DNA from: Rhizomucor pusillus
Taxonomy: Eukaryota; Mucoromycota; Mucoromycetes; Mucorales; Lichtheimiaceae
Direction: 5' to 3'
NCBI GenBank assembly: GCA_900175165.2
Contig: FWWN02000693.1
Coordinates: 1 to 64,000, forward strand
DNA length: 64,000 nucleotides
Shown here: positions 34,504 through 52,364 of the stretch, one piece after another
How the letters are laid out: each line of letters opens with the position of its first letter
How positions within the stretch are numbered: position 1 is the first letter of the stretch
Position numbers and translations under genes: made by a program
The notes under the pieces: model-generated
The model's input: only the letters and a program-made list of their open reading frames with translations
The model's database searches: none
Told to the model about the DNA's origin: nothing

Positions 34504-35763
34504 TTATAAACAGAGTACTTTGGCAGGCACAGTAAATCCATGCTCAGGGTCGGCAGGGTCGCTTGCAGTGAAAGGTGGAGAGATAACGGCAAAGACGGTA
34601 CCTTCAGATTTGCCTTTACTGGCAGCCTTCATTCGATCACCGTTGAACTCTGCAACGCCTTCCTCTATCGTTAATGTCGTCACAGGCAATTCTTGGCCTT
34701 TGATTGCCAGGTTCAGCTTGGCAGCCCGTGTTATAATATTTTGTATCTTCTTTTCTACACCGGCATCCTTGTTCGTTTGATTGCAAAGCTGTGTAATTTG
34801 GTCAACGAGATCTTGGATAATTTTGTCAATAGCATCCTTGACACTTTGTGCCTCATCATCAAGCTGTTTTACAGCTAGCGCGCTCATTTGCTGTCGTAAC
34901 CGTGCAGCCCACTCTGAATTGCGCTTTTGCATCCAACCTTGCACTTGGCTGAAAGCTTCGTTCACAGACAGACCAGGATGAATAGGCTGTGAAAGTATCC
35001 GTTCTATGATAGTTTCTACAATAAACTTTTCAACAAGTAGGCCGAGGTAGCCCGAATCCAGTTCCACAGTCGCGTCGCTCTCGTCCTTTGTGTCGTCCGT
35101 TTCCAGCAATTTCTTTCGGAGAGCATCTACCAGGTCAGGCCATCGTTGCTCAACAAACTCTGTGCAGGCTTTCCGATTCAACTTGGATCGTAAGCTCATG
35201 CACATGTTGCTAATTTGGCTCAGCAGATGGCTGGTTTCGACTTGTATCGTGGAGAGATCGTCATCTGTGGCACGGATTTGACGCAAATATGAATAGTAAT
35301 TTGCCTCCATTTTGTTGTATTCTTGCTTCTTTTTCTCCAGGTCAGCTTGCAGAGCGTGATAGGAGGTCCTCAGTCTCTCGGCTTCGAGTCTTTGCTGATC
35401 CAACTCAAACTGCATTGATTGTAGTGCTCGTTCGTACGTGTCTCGTTCCTTTTGTTGCTTTTCTGTCATTGCCTCGATATACTGTTCCTTTTCGTTTTCT
35501 ATACGTTCCACAATCTCTTTATGCATCATTAGCGACTCCTTGAGTGAGCTGATATAGAGATCGGCATCGGACGGATTCTCCATCCAGGACGCGGTGGATA
35601 GTCGTTTGCGCGGATTATTTTTGTTGGCTGTGGATTCAGTTTCTGCTGCAGAGTCTTGCGTCGGCTCGCTCTCTTCCATTTCGACGTCCTTCTCATCGGC
35701 TTTTACCAGGCTTTCTACAATAGTCTCTTGCTCGATTGTATCTTCTGTCTTTCTAGTGTCCAT
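34504..35763 (-). CDS. Coiled-coil protein, unknown
   Basis: Intronless frame of 419 residues from the ATG at 35763 (MDTRKTEDT); the open frame extends upstream without another ATG. The first 80 residues are acidic with an NPRKRLS basic patch that could be a nuclear signal. Residues 80-190 form a strong coiled coil (ERIENEKEQYIEAMTEKQQK, ALQADLEKKKQEYNKMEAN). A helical region with two conserved-looking tryptophans follows (VEQRWPDLVDALRKKLL, VQGWMQKRNSEWAARLRQQM). The tail is globular (GTVFAVISPPFTASDPADPE). No known domain is recognised. It lies between rps24 and the Fpk1-like kinase, all on the minus strand, with no sign of co-regulation. Confidence 0.7.
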   Translation of the reverse strand: MDTRKTEDTIEQETIVESLVKADEKDVEMEESEPTQDSAAETESTANKNNPRKRLSTASWMENPSDADLYISSLKESLMMHKEIVERIENEKEQYIEAMTEKQQKERDTYERALQSMQFELDQQRLEAERLRTSYHALQADLEKKKQEYNKMEANYYSYLRQIRATDDDLSTIQVETSHLLSQISNMCMSLRSKLNRKACTEFVEQRWPDLVDALRKKLLETDDTKDESDATVELDSGYLGLLVEKFIVETIIERILSQPIHPGLSVNEAFSQVQGWMQKRNSEWAARLRQQMSALAVKQLDDEAQSVKDAIDKIIQDLVDQITQLCNQTNKDAGVEKKIQNIITRAAKLNLAIKGQELPVTTLTIEEGVAEFNGDRMKAASKGKSEGTVFAVISPPFTASDPADPEHGFTVPAKVLCL

Positions 35764-36394
35764 CGTCGAGACAAAGTGAGTGGAAACTTCAGGTGCGGGA
35801 TTATCCGCATCAAGTCCCAATCTGGTTAGACGCCCCCAAATTGAGTATATGCTGGTGTAAAATTGATCACGTCAATCTGCAAGAGGGACTGTGCTTCTCG
35901 TCTTGTGGATATCGGCTTTTTAGGCTTTATTTGCAGGTCATGCCCTTCCAAAAAACTTATGCCTTTGCTCTTAACGTTTTTGGTATATCTCGATCATTTT
36001 GCATATCTCTTCGCAAACCGAATTGTTAGGAAACGTTCTAATCGTACATAGACTGTAGACAAAAGACAACCGTGATAGCTTGAGCTATGATGTCTCTTGC
36101 AGCGGCAAATTTCCTGTAAGTGACCTCTCCTTCTTATATCATTTTCACGGATGCAACGGCTTTGCAAAAGAAAATAGGAGTGGATGCTGACAAGGATTAC
36201 ATTACACTGTACATTATTAAAGAAATGTCTACAAAGGAGATTGTCTTTGCTGTCAGGAGAAAGCAAGGAGAGGGACAGCCATGGGAATTGCATTACTGTT
36301 TTACTTTTTTAAGGGATAAATCGTCAGAAAAGACCACAGTCTCAGAGTCAGAGTCTCCATCGTGATAGAGCGTAACTGTATAAAGTTACCGTTG
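35764..36394. other. Intergenic region with a possible small plus-strand frame
   Basis: Separates the coiled-coil gene start from the kinase stop. On the plus strand an open frame at 36120-36365 ends SEKTTVSESESPS and overlaps only the non-coding side of the kinase stop. An ATGATG at 36088-36093 with a GTAAGT at 36116 looks like a start and donor, but the nearest acceptors give a stop. I regard a gene here as possible but unsupported. Confidence 0.3.
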
Positions 36395-38402
36395 TCAGTC
36401 TGCGTTTGCAAAAGAGTATCAAAGCAGACTGCTTACCTGAATTGAACTTTGAAAATGGATTACTTGCATCGGTATCAACAGCAACGTCGTTGTCAAGATC
36501 CAAACTCACGCTATCATGTATTGGACGGGTTGGATTCTGCAACGACGCGTTTGGAATAATGGGCGGTGTCATGTGCCTCAAAAGCGCAAACTTGATGTTT
36601 TTGAAAAAGGGGTGTGCCTTGATGTCGCTTGCGCCAGCTACGGAGCCCAGCCGCGAGTCTTCATGCTTATCGAGCAAACGACGTACAAGGTTCTTACAAT
36701 TATTGGATACCGCCTGCGGCTCCCTCTTGCGTGGATTGTTATTGCTTTTAAAATAGTGCGACGAGGATCTTTCGGGGAAAACAACGTCATTGTGTATAAT
36801 CTTGGAAAATGTCTCATTTCGTGTGGCGCCTTTGAATGGTGTAGTTCCATACTATGACCTAATTGTCAACTTTGTGATAAAACCAGCAGAATTTACATGT
36901 ATCTACCAGCATCTCAAATATCAAAATACCGAGTGTCCACCAGTCAACAGCGCACGTGTGTCCGCATCCACGAATAACTTCAGGAGCAATGTATTCTATA
37001 TTGATTTCATTGTCTTTAGTTTCAGAGAACGACAGTATAGGATTTATCGGCAAGCAAACCTTCTGTTCCTACGAAACTATTCGTTCTCAAATGCGCAATA
37101 CATGTCTTGGTATCGATCGACGGCGGCTACAGTTGCGATGGCGTTGGATCACTCCATTTGCTTTCTTTGTTTTAAATAGTGAGGAATTACTTACGATATT
37201 TGGAGAAGTTGATTTTACAACTGTTGGAGGACAAGGTGGATGCGACTGCTTACTCAGGTCAAAATCTGTAAGCATAAGATGTCCACTTTGATGCAAAAGT
37301 ATATCTACGAGCACATTTTCAATAAGGAGATTGTACGAATTAATAGTTCTTTGGATTTCAGTGTGGCATACTTTCTGGTTTGAGATCCCTGTATATGAAG
37401 CCCTGAAGATGCAGATACTCTAGAGCTGCAGTTACTTCAGCAGCATAGAATTTTGCCCCTTCTTCGTTAAGGCACCGCCCTGGTCGTGCCTGAAGTGCTA
37501 CAAGAGAAAGCAAGCTTAAGGTCAGCAAAGTAACAATACTTGTTTTATCCTCCTGCATTTACCTCGAAAGAACTCGCCACCGACGCAGTATTCGGTAACA
37601 AAATACAAGTAATCTTGGCTCTGAAACGAATGGTATAATGTGACTATAAATGGATGGTTTGCGCTCGCAAGGATCTCTTGCTCAGCAAGCACCCTTTTGA
37701 TCTTGTTACGGCGTATCATTTCTTTCTTTGATAAGACTTATTTGAACAATCCAGTCAGATGACTCTAGCAGCAACTGGGAATATAAAAGAAAGATAAATC
37801 TTACCTTTCATTGCCAGCAGTTTTTCTGTCCCTTTTTGCTTAACAAGGTATACTTTTCCTACGTCTCCTCGTCCGAGCAATCGTATTTTTGAAAAGCTAT
37901 TTTTAACGCCGAGTCAATTTCGGTAAAAATGTGGCAAACAATGCCGCATACTCTACCTGCTGGGTCCGACCTGCACCTCGCGAACCTTGACGCTGTTGGC
38001 AGCGTAAGAGCGCCGAATCATTTTCCAACGATACTGTGATGAGCTGTCACTGACTGCCGTGTCGCTTGTTGCTAATGTATGTGTGGATGACATGCCCATG
38101 GCGCGCAAGTGCGGCACAGGAGGAGGTGAAGGCTCCTTATGTTGATGCATCATCTTATTGGCATTAGGGGCAGACGCGATCCTGCGAACTTGCTTCTTCG
38201 CGGCCGGTGCCAATTTCTCCCCGTGGTTGAACCAGCTATTGCTCTTGAAGCATTTTTGGTGAGAAACATCATCGAAATTCGTAGGTATGGTAAAGACCGT
38301 TGGGACGGTGTCAGTGGTGGCAGTGGATGATCGCGTAAACCACCGAGAACGCGTATGTCGCTGCGTTGCTGCGGCCTCTGGTGGCGAGGGACTCGAGTTC
38401 AT
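36395..38402 (-). CDS. Fpk1/Kin82/Nrc-2-like AGC protein kinase
   Basis: Serine/threonine kinase of the fungal AGC group that in yeast activates phospholipid flippases and in Neurospora (nrc-2) controls development. The 145-residue N-terminus is basic and Ser-rich. The kinase starts [20 protein letters not shown], whose GxGDVGKV loop is typical of this family. Next come [29 protein letters not shown] and DFDLSKQ (DFD instead of DFG, usual in the family). The activation segment [15 protein letters not shown] is rebuilt across introns at 37069 and 37006, and the peptide [13 protein letters not shown] follows. The end is NPFSKFNSD, with the stop on a 5-nt terminal exon (36399-36395). About eight introns. 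Internal junctions are approximate. Confidence 0.9.
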
Positions 38403-39389
38403 CTAAGATATGAAGAAAAGGACAAAATATGAGATAAAAGGGCAAGACACAAAGTTGTATATATAACCTGATCCTATTTCACCCCTTTTTCATTGATCTT
38501 TTTTGTAGTTTGTAATTTTCTTTTGATCAGCAGGGACCCCCCCAAAAGTTAACGCCCCCTTATTGCTTTATGCTTGTATTTGTTCCTATATGAGAGGTTG
38601 GTACAGCTCGTTGTTACTCCATCTGACTCCCATGTATTGCCAAGGGACGATTTATGTGGCAGTTTGCTACCAACAGTACAAAGACTTTAGAATCTGTTGC
38701 CTTGAACAGCCATCCCCCATTCCCTGAAAGAAGGGAAGAGGGAAATGTAAAAACAAGCGTGCGTTTCGACATGCTATCAAGTAAGGAGAGCGGTTCCAAC
38801 TGATGGCGGAAAGAAAAGAGATCTGCAGCCCTCGTACTCTTTCAATGCGTTGTTTGCATTTTTCCATTTTGTGTGAATAATAGATACAGAGAATCCTTAT
38901 GTAGTATTGTATCGGTGCTTTTGATAACGAACGAAAAAATACTTTTACAAGGTAATGGGATGAAGAAATATATTTGCATTCATATGTAAGATAAATCAAT
39001 GTGAGATAGATTGCATTCCAAGGATCCATCGTAAAGAAGAAAAGTCAACATAAATATATTAACCTGTTGACTTTATTCTCTTTACCTATTAAAGCTTAGC
39101 TGTGATAATTTCATGAAAGCATGGGCCATTTTGTCCTATCTTCCCCCAACTGCGCATTAATGATCGTTGACTGAAATGACTCAAGTCAGCTACGGCATAT
39201 GCGTGCCACCCAATAGCCTATTACTTGGCATTTCTACTTATCAACGTCTTTGGCATTTTTCAAAGATAGAAACAATTCTGAAACTCTCGTAAATTGCACG
39301 TAAGGATGCTAAATTAACCAAAGAATACAGAATACAAATGTAAAAAGAAAGCTATATCGACACCGAATATATGAAAACTACTATAAGGA
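38403..39389. other. 1 kb intergenic region, no gene recognised
   Basis: Upstream of the kinase start and downstream of the SANT-protein stop. It contains a C-run (GGGACCCCCCCAAAAG, about 38532-38547) and A/T-rich sequence. Minus-strand frames at 38614-39029 are short and of low complexity. Confidence 0.4.
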
Positions 39390-44212
<4,823 letters not shown>

Positions 44213-45133
44213 ATCAGTAGGTTACTGAGAAGTAGTACGCCAAACCGAAATTAAGCGTATGACAATTTCCTGTGACGTCAATGGCCAATCCAAATTGGGG
44301 TTTTGAGACAGCGACATAACGAAGATATCTTCCGGTGACATGCATTTTATTATTGTATTTTTCTGTTTGACTGATATAGCTAAGGATCAAGAGTGCCAAT
44401 GTCAGGTTGTACAGTAATATGCTTCCTAATTCCTCGGCGCCTTCAGAAAGAAAAAAGCATCGTGAGTCTATAAACAGTGGGGTAAAATTTGCAATTTCAA
44501 GAGGTAGGTATTATATGTCTTGAAAGTTGGGACAGACATAACATAAGAATCCAAGCCAACAACACGCTGCATTTAGGAGTATTCATAGAGTTACATTGCT
44601 CAATTTATTCAATAAAATGCTTTCTAAAGGTGTCTATATTGAGCTATCCTCCATACAAAGGGAAAAGCCAGAAACGAGAACAAATGGTTGGATCCTTTCG
44701 TACACTTCCTGAACTATCGTCTTCCAAATATTCAAGCAAGAGCTAAGAAAATTGATAGGGAAATAATACAGAGAAAAGTCTGAAATTTATATTGCTATAT
44801 GTAAGAAACGAATAATAAGATTCTTCATTGTACCGGTACTAAAGCTTGATTTAGCTAATTTTTGCAGCTTAGCGAGCTGCTATACATTATGCAGCAACAG
44901 GCATGATCATGAATCTTCGTTGATGTCAGCCATTCTTCCGATGTTGGGCTTGAGCTGAAGGTAATGTACACTGCCAAGAGCAACATATGAAGATGGGGCA
45001 CAGATCCACATCGAGAAGGATTATCTTTTACGTTCAATTTATTGACATGGGAATATAATAGAGTATAGATAACTACAATAGGTCACTTCAAGCATTATCA
45101 GTTACATCTACTATTACAGATGTTCATATGTAA
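44213..45133. other. Intergenic region, no gene recognised
   Basis: The 921 bp are upstream of the SANT protein and downstream of the sugar-transporter stop. The sequence is A/T-rich and open frames are short. Nothing else was recognised. Confidence 0.4.
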
Positions 45134-47212
45134 TTAAGCAATGTTCTCAACAGACTTATTCTCAATTTCAGTCTTTGTCTGTTCGACGGTGGGATTTGCT
45201 TCTTCAAATTTACGGTTAGCAACCTTTTCGATTTCTGCTGCACCTTCACCTCCAAAGAGGATTTCCATTTCTTCAAGTGTGCGGTTCTTGGTTTCTATGA
45301 TAACATCCGGTTTAGACAATACAGTCTGGAGGTTCACAATTTTCGAATTTACCTGGATAGAAGAGAAAGACAATCAGGAAACATATGACATTAGTGGCGA
45401 AGAAGAATAAATAAGTGCCGTATTCAATATTCGCAATCATAATAGGAGTGATTTCACCAATGACGAAGTTCATGATATAATTGGTGGCCGTAGAAACTAG
45501 ACGTAGGATGATGCGTTTAGCATATTCAATAGGTATTCTTTGAAAGTGCTCAACTTACGCGAAGCGCCCTTTGCACGCGCACGGGTAGGAAAAATCTCGG
45601 CAGGGTAAACCCACGCAATGGGACCCCACGATAAAGAAAAGGAAGCAGAGAAGATGTACATCATCGCAACAGCACCGTACTGAGCATGAGTGTTGTTGTT
45701 ACCATTTTCGACGTAAGGGTAAACTGAAATAGACAAGATATCATTTAGTTAGTCATGTCACCATCTTCAGAATGGTCTGTGCCTTACTTTTCAGCAGAAC
45801 GCCTGCGAGCATCATGGAAATAGCCATGCCCACGCCGCCACAGAGCAAAGTCGGACGACGGCCCCACTTGTCAAGGAAGAGAGCAGGCGGGATAGTAAAG
45901 ATCACAGTAATGACACCATTGACGCCGGTGGCAAGGAGTGACGGAAGAGTGCCAGTCAGACCAGCTGACTGGAAGATATACGGAGCATAGTAAAGGACAG
46001 CATTGATACCGACCCACTGTTGCATGCCTTGGATACCCATAGCCAGCATGACCCTCTTGCGCAATGATACATTGCGGAGCAATTCACCGTAAGACTTGAC
46101 AGCTTTTGTCTCCTCAAACTTGACCTGTTCCATGATTTCATCAAACTCCTGGCGAACATAAGGGTAATCCTTGTTTCCGTTGCCGTGCAGTCTTGCCAAT
46201 GTCTCAAGAGCTTTATAGATACCATTATCAGGCAATAGTTGGCTTTACATCCAAGAAGAATCACATCCTACCTTCATCGTAGCGCTTTTTGCTGCAGAGC
46301 CAACGTGGAGAAAAGGGTAACAAGAAGCAACCGAAGAATCTTTACATCATGTCAGAAAACATTAACATGATATTACCACGTTCATAACTTACAAGAGGAC
46401 ACTGGGAGCAAGCTGGAGAGCTAGTGGTACGCGCCAAGAGGCGTCGCTGTCGATGCTATTCCGTTTTGGTAAGTGAGGATAGATAAAGTTCGCGGCATAA
46501 ACAGTAAACTTACTAGGCGCAGCCATAGCCAATCCAGAAAGAGATCATTAATCTGTGAATGAAAAAAGAAAAGGCATGTTAAGTTTAACGTTTCCGCTAC
46601 CACCGAAAGCTCTGCTGCATGAAAAATGCTGCTTACCCGGTTACGATACTCAGTTGCTGGAGGCAGACAGCTCGACCACGGAGATGAGCTGGAGTAAGCT
46701 CGCTCATGTAAACAGGAATGTTCATACTATAGATACCGATGGCGACGCCTTGGAAAACACGACCGGTCAACAGCAACTATTGCCAACAGCGTGAGTATCG
46801 TTTCACGAAGACTTTTCATGTGGAAATTCTTACATTGACACTTGAAGCGCCAGCTTGCATACTTGTGCCAAACCAGAACCAGATCGTTCCAAACATGATG
46901 CTTCGCTTGCGACCGATGCGTTCAGAGAGAGGACCAGCAAACAGAGCACCAACAAAAGCGCCAAGCAGATATATACTTGTGATGAAGCCAGTCCACACAG
47001 GATCTGGATCATGGAAGTATGCTCTCCAGTGTTCCATAACCAGGATGCCACTCATGACACCTTGGTCGTAACCGAACAGGAAGCCACCGATGGCTACGTT
47101 GCTTATTTAGCAAACCATATAGTTGATCTCTCAAGTATATTAACTTACAGGCGAATGTGATAGCGACGAAAACTCGCCAGCTAGTCTTTGGGGGCAGGAT
47201 TTCTTTTTCCAT
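45134..47212 (-). CDS. Hexose-type MFS sugar transporter
   Basis: Plasma-membrane monosaccharide transporter of the sugar-porter family, 12 predicted helices. The ATG at 47212 begins EKEILPPKTSWRVFVAITFA. Sugar-porter signatures are in order: GFLFGYDQGVMSG (helix 1), GPLSERIGRKRS (loop 2-3 motif), MSELTPAHLRGRAV, PFSPRWL (the PESPR motif), QQWVGINAVLYYAPYIF (helix 7), DKWGRRPTL, and GPIAWVYPAEIFPTRARAKG (helix 10 and loop). The C-terminal 75 residues are cytosolic and charged. At least eight short introns break the gene, some within helices. Uptake of glucose or a related sugar is inferred. It shares the window with PFK and a Grr1-like protein but they are not adjacent. Confidence 0.92.
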
Positions 47213-49741
47213 GAAGAGAGGGCTGTTTTGGCAGGACAGGGTTTTCAGGACAGGGCCGCCTTCGTTCTTTTATAGAACTGCTGGTGTCACAAGGATTCAG
47301 AAGATTATTTTCCGATTTGTGGAAGCAGCCCTCAAGATATATATCGAACATGTTTCATTAAATATCCATGACAGAAATACCGGAGTTGCAAGAATAGAAT
47401 AAGCTTTTGTATGCAGGCTCCTTGCTGTTTAAAACCGGCCTGACATTGCCTTTTAACTTTTAAGTGACAGTTGATGTGGAGAAGAGACAAACGTATTGCC
47501 ACTGAGTGTTTGTGTAACATCCCCACACTCCTTGGAATATTCAAGAAATTTGCGGTAGTTGCTGAATGATGGTCGTCGCCGAAAGCGATATGAGAAATAT
47601 CAGACCAGAGTACATGGGTATCAGACGATATCCCTAAAATTTTCGCAAGGGGAAGCATTATCTGACGTCGTTATCAGAGTTGCTAATCATCCAGAGCATA
47701 GAGCAATAATCTGTAACCCTTTTTCTTCCCACGTCCCTACTTCATAAAGGGATTGCTTGCTACATGTCATGTGCTCGTACGACTATCCCGTTAAGTACCG
47801 CATCTTACGGCAAGCATAGCGGATGTCAGGGGGCGTTTGCAGATAGCAACGAAGTATATATTACATTGATGATGTAAGCAAATTATTCTAATGCCGCGTA
47901 TTGTCAGGGATCGACAATGGTACGATCACTAGCAGAAAGTCTTGAGCGAAGCTGATCTTCAGAATCAATTACAACAAGGACGCCAAGGATGTGAAAATGG
48001 ACAGGAGACAAATTCTCCGAGTGGCGATGCACGACAGATGCACAACAACAACAACCCTTGATGAGTACAGTCATCATACCAAATGGAAAAATAGTGCAAA
48101 ATGGAAACATTAAGACGGGCCCTTGCTGCATCCCGTTTTCGGTGCTTGTTGGGGCAATTGGCTACAATAGACTTCCAACATCAGGAGTTCCAAAAATTAC
48201 GATACGCTACCATTTCCCGATGTCAAATTGGGAACTTTGGGAAAGCATTTCATAGAACTCTACCGACGAATCAAATTAAATGCCTGCGGGATTTGGAGCT
48301 CTCTACTACACAGATGCATGGTGTATTTTTGCCCACTTAGTGATATCCCGGTTTGCGCTCTGGACACTTGTATTTTTTAGTACATTTGTATGAGTGCTCG
48401 TGATATTGCTTGAACCAATGTGGTCTATGCGTCCTCACTTCTTCTTTGAACTTGGATCAAATGCTTAATTTTGTGCATAAGTATAAAACAGTCGATTACA
48501 TTAGCAACACCTAAATGAAACATCTTAGTAAGTCCCTAGCTTGATTATGCTCGACCTCTCAGAGTGGCAATCAGGCCGGAAAACGCAAAGACATCAACAA
48601 ACAGGGTTAATATGTGTGATCTTGTTCAATCGCAAGATTTGTGCTTGTATTTAGACACGATGCTATTCGTAGAGTTCGTAGTCTGATCCTGGAAAGGCCA
48701 GGGCCATCATCATATGCGAATTAAGAAAAGGAGTGGTATCCAGCCCAGTCGCATACTTACTAAGCATCGCAGTGAAGAGTCAAATACTGCGCGCGGGCTA
48801 GTGTTCGTCATCAACGCCGATTGGTATGGAAAAATTTTCGCACATCTCCCACGATAAGCTACACCGAGCATAATCATGTTGATCCAGGCCAGTCTTTTTC
48901 CTCTGTTTGTCCCGTGAGATTTTCCTTTGGTATGTAAATTCCTGGGTCACCTGCTTGGCAACATCCACAATAGGCTAGTGACGATGATGCTTTGCTCACG
49001 TAAAGATGTGCGAACTTTCGCGATTGCAGTCATGTCACAGTGCATTGGAAAATGCAATTTTCTCTAATAAGCTATAGAGTTAAAATCCATAAATGATGAA
49101 AGGCAGCAAAGGACGAACACTTGGGATAAAAGCTGAGATCCACAGATCTCCGATAAAGAACAGGAGATCAAGCCGGATAATATCTTGATACACCGTTTGA
49201 TGAACTGCTGTTGACTGCAGAGGGATATTGGACGTAGAGGCTAGATTATGGCATGGATTGATGAAAATGTCGTACAGATTACTGGAAAGGGGAATAAGCC
49301 GATAGCTGGAACTAGAAGATGAGTAAGCGCTGCCAAGCATTTATCAAGCGCCATGTTCTCTCCACGGATAAATATCGGTGTGCGTATTACATTTTCTATT
49401 CGCGGCCACGCAAATTGACATGCTTAGCTGCACAGATTTTATGTAGTTGATATCATGGTTTACCCTGGAGAACAGCCGACTCGGTGGTTCAAGGTTCGAT
49501 AATCAAGATATCGTCAAGATATAGTAGGTCATCGATCTTTATCAACTTCCATGAGTAAAAATGCTGACGGACGGAATTGGTAAACTTTTATATTGGATAT
49601 AGATTATTTGTATACTATAATGATGATGCAAATTCCTCTTCCAAATATCAAAACTACAGGTGCTTCTAGTAGTTGTCCGTAGGATGAGTCAACTAGGGTT
49701 CCGTTGGCGGGACTTCGGGGTGTGTAAAACAATGGAATCGG
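47213..49741. other. 2.5 kb gene-free divergent region
   Basis: Lies between divergent starts of the sugar transporter and the m-AAA protease. Overlapping short frames at 47904-48131 (minus) and 48058-48340 (plus) have no recognisable domain. No inverted terminal repeats, transposase motifs or RNA genes were recognised by eye. Sugar-transporter promoters are often long, which may explain part of it. Confidence 0.35.
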
Positions 49742-51988
49742 ATGATGAGTTGCCTGCCACCTTGCACTCCAGGCACTCCAAAAAAGTCTATGCTTACACG
49801 ATTAAACACGATTAGCAGCCGATCCTTGAAACATCAAGGAGCAACTCACAGGCTTGCACTCCTGCATCGCAGAGTCGATGCTGTCCGCCCTTGCAACAAG
49901 AGTTTGATACGGCGCTACACTGATTCTAAGCAACCCGGGAAACAGGACTCTGGCAAAGATCCGTGGAATGCTTTCCCAAAAAACGTTCAAGACTTTATAA
50001 AGAAACAACAACAAGGACAGCAACAGCAACAACAGCAACGCCCTGGAAATGCTGGCGGTGGCAACGACGGAGGAAAACCGAACCCTATCAAGGTACAGGG
50101 ACTGGTCCTTGGTGCGTTGTTAACGTACGTCGCATGGAAGTTAAGCTCGCCCGGTGAAGGCCGAAAGGAAGTGACTTGGGAAAGCTTCCGTTCGTCACTT
50201 TTAGAAAAGGGCGTTGTAGAACGCCTTGTGGTTGTCAATCGAAAATATGTTTACATCCACCTGCGACCGGAGGCAGCAACCTTTCACGTCCCAGCAGGGA
50301 AGAGTCTCTACTTCACTATTGGATCTGTCGACAGTTTTGAACGCCACATGGAAGCAGCTCAGGACGAATTGGGTGTACCATCTCGGGAGCGTATCCCGAT
50401 CACTTACAAGAACGAAGAAGGTCAATTGCTAGGCACGCTTATCACCCAGCTTGCTCCAACTGCAATTTTAATTGGTTTAATATTCTACCTCAATCGACGA
50501 GCTATGGGCGGCGGAAGTGGCGGACAAGGCATCTTTGGAGTCGGCAAAAGTAGAGCAAAGCTGTTCAATCAGGAAACCGATGTCAAGGTCAAGTTCAAGG
50601 ACGTGGCAGGTGCGGACGAAGCCAAAGAGGAAATCATGGAGTTTGTAAAGTTCCTGAAGGACCCAAAGGCATACGAACGACTGGGTGCAAAGATACCTAA
50701 AGGTGCTATTCTCTCTGGTCCACCTGGCACGGGCAAGACTCTTCTAGCAAAAGCTACAGCTGGTGAAGCCAATGTTCCTTTCCTCAGTGTCTCTGGCTCA
50801 GAATTCATGGAGATGTTTGTCGGTGTCGGTTCCTCGCGTGTACGAGATTTATTTGCAACCGCAAGGAAAAATGCCCCGTGTATCGTATTCATTGATGAAA
50901 TTGATGCCATCGGTAAAGCACGTGGACAGAGCGGACGCATTGGTGGTAACGACGAACGAGAAAGCACATTGAACCAGCTCTTAGTCGAGATGGACGGTTT
51001 CAGTTCAAGTGAGCATGTCGTTGTGCTGGCTGGTACCAACAGAGCAGATATCTTGGATCCAGCATTGATGCGACCTGGTCGCTTCGATCGACACATTGCA
51101 ATCGATCGACCCGATATCAGCGGCAGAGTTGATATCTTCAAAGTACACTTACGACCCATCAAGACGAACGAAAATGTCGAGCAGCTCGCACGAAAGCTCG
51201 CTGCTCTCACACCTGGATTTTCCGGAGCTGATATTCACAATGTTTGCAACGAAGCTGCTCTTATTGCTGCTCGCCACCTGAAGGATGAAGTGACGGAGAA
51301 GGACTTTGAACAAGCTATTGAGCGCGTCATTGCTGGTTTGGAAAAGAAATCGCGTGTTTTATCACCAGAGGAGAAGAAGACAGTTGCATACCACGAAGCC
51401 GGGCACGCCGTGGCTGGCTGGTATCTGCAATATGCAGATCCATTGCTTAAAGTCTCCATCATTCCTAGAGGATCAGCTGCTCTCGGATATGCTCAATATC
51501 TACCCAAGGACCAATACCTCCTGTCTACCAAGCAAATAATGGACCGTATGTGCATGACTCTTGGCGGCAGAATCTCAGAAGAGATCTTTTTCGACAGTGT
51601 TACCACGGGTGCCGCAGATGATTTACAAAAGGTTACTAAGTTTGCTTACTCGCAAGTCACTGCCTACGGTATGAGTTCAAGCGTTGGTCCGGTATCCTTT
51701 GTCGATCCACAAGGAGGAGAGCAGTTCCAGAAACCTTACTCCGAGAAGACTGGAAGTCTTATTGACAAGGAAGTGCGCAGAATAGTTAACGAGGCTTACA
51801 CCCGCACACGAAACTTGCTCACAGAACGCAAAGAGGATGTGGAGAAGGTCGCCAAATTATTGCTAGAGAAGGAGGTCCTGACTAGAGAAGACATGGAGAA
51901 TCTGCTGGGTAAGCGCCCATTTGCCGAGCATAGTGTTTACGATGAATACGTGCGCCGGCCGCAGACATCATCCGAATCCGATAAATAG
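49742..51988 (+). CDS. Mitochondrial m-AAA protease subunit (Afg3/Yta12-like)
   Basis: ATP-dependent zinc metalloprotease of the mitochondrial inner membrane, active on the matrix side for quality control and processing. Intronless, 748 residues. The N-terminal 60 residues are Arg/Ser-rich and act as targeting peptide. Two membrane helices flank the intermembrane domain: [19 protein letters not shown] and [22 protein letters not shown] features: Walker A GPPGTGKT, Walker [11 protein letters not shown], second region of homology [18 protein letters not shown]. The zinc site is HEAGH. Two membrane passes and length identify m-AAA (Afg3/Yta10, Yta12) rather than i-AAA Yme1. The start ATG is followed at once by a second ATG; the first is listed. 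Confidence 0.95.
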   Translation: MMSCLPPCTPGTPKKSMLTRLNTISSRSLKHQGATHRLALLHRRVDAVRPCNKSLIRRYTDSKQPGKQDSGKDPWNAFPKNVQDFIKKQQQGQQQQQQQRPGNAGGGNDGGKPNPIKVQGLVLGALLTYVAWKLSSPGEGRKEVTWESFRSSLLEKGVVERLVVVNRKYVYIHLRPEAATFHVPAGKSLYFTIGSVDSFERHMEAAQDELGVPSRERIPITYKNEEGQLLGTLITQLAPTAILIGLIFYLNRRAMGGGSGGQGIFGVGKSRAKLFNQETDVKVKFKDVAGADEAKEEIMEFVKFLKDPKAYERLGAKIPKGAILSGPPGTGKTLLAKATAGEANVPFLSVSGSEFMEMFVGVGSSRVRDLFATARKNAPCIVFIDEIDAIGKARGQSGRIGGNDERESTLNQLLVEMDGFSSSEHVVVLAGTNRADILDPALMRPGRFDRHIAIDRPDISGRVDIFKVHLRPIKTNENVEQLARKLAALTPGFSGADIHNVCNEAALIAARHLKDEVTEKDFEQAIERVIAGLEKKSRVLSPEEKKTVAYHEAGHAVAGWYLQYADPLLKVSIIPRGSAALGYAQYLPKDQYLLSTKQIMDRMCMTLGGRISEEIFFDSVTTGAADDLQKVTKFAYSQVTAYGMSSSVGPVSFVDPQGGEQFQKPYSEKTGSLIDKEVRRIVNEAYTRTRNLLTERKEDVEKVAKLLLEKEVLTREDMENLLGKRPFAEHSVYDEYVRRPQTSSESDK

Positions 51989-52364
51989 AATCAGCTTTAT
52001 CGTTGTACTATAGTGATTGCTGTACTAGTTGTTGTTGTATCATAGACTTTTTTAAGTAGAAGGGCATAGAAAGCAAGTATAGCCCACGTTTACCCACAGA
52101 TGGATTATTGTTGGTTTTATTTTGTACCTGAACTTGGCGCGTGCGTTCTTCTGGAGAACAGCCTGATCTTAGTAGGAAGTTGTACGCTTGAGATGCAAGC
52201 ATTTCCGCTAATCAGCAAATGTTAATGGCGTGCGCACCTACGCATATAAAATGTTGCTACAATTGCAACTGGTCTTGGCAAATACAGTACTTCCATCCAT
52301 AGAAGACTTTATTTATACTCTATTGCAAACATCGATGTTTTCCTGTGCATACGCGATCCTCAAG
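51989..52364. other. Convergent 3' region
   Basis: The 376 bp between the m-AAA stop and the epoxide-hydrolase-like stop probably hold both 3' UTRs. No gene was seen. Confidence 0.4.

Noticed and set aside
47904..48340. Overlapping short frames on both strands
   Set aside because: No domain or consistent coding character; could be chance or a decayed gene, which sequence alone cannot decide.
49482..49510. GGTTCAAGGTTCGAT resembling a tRNA T-arm/B box
   Set aside because: No acceptor-stem, D-arm or anticodon-arm pairing was found around it.
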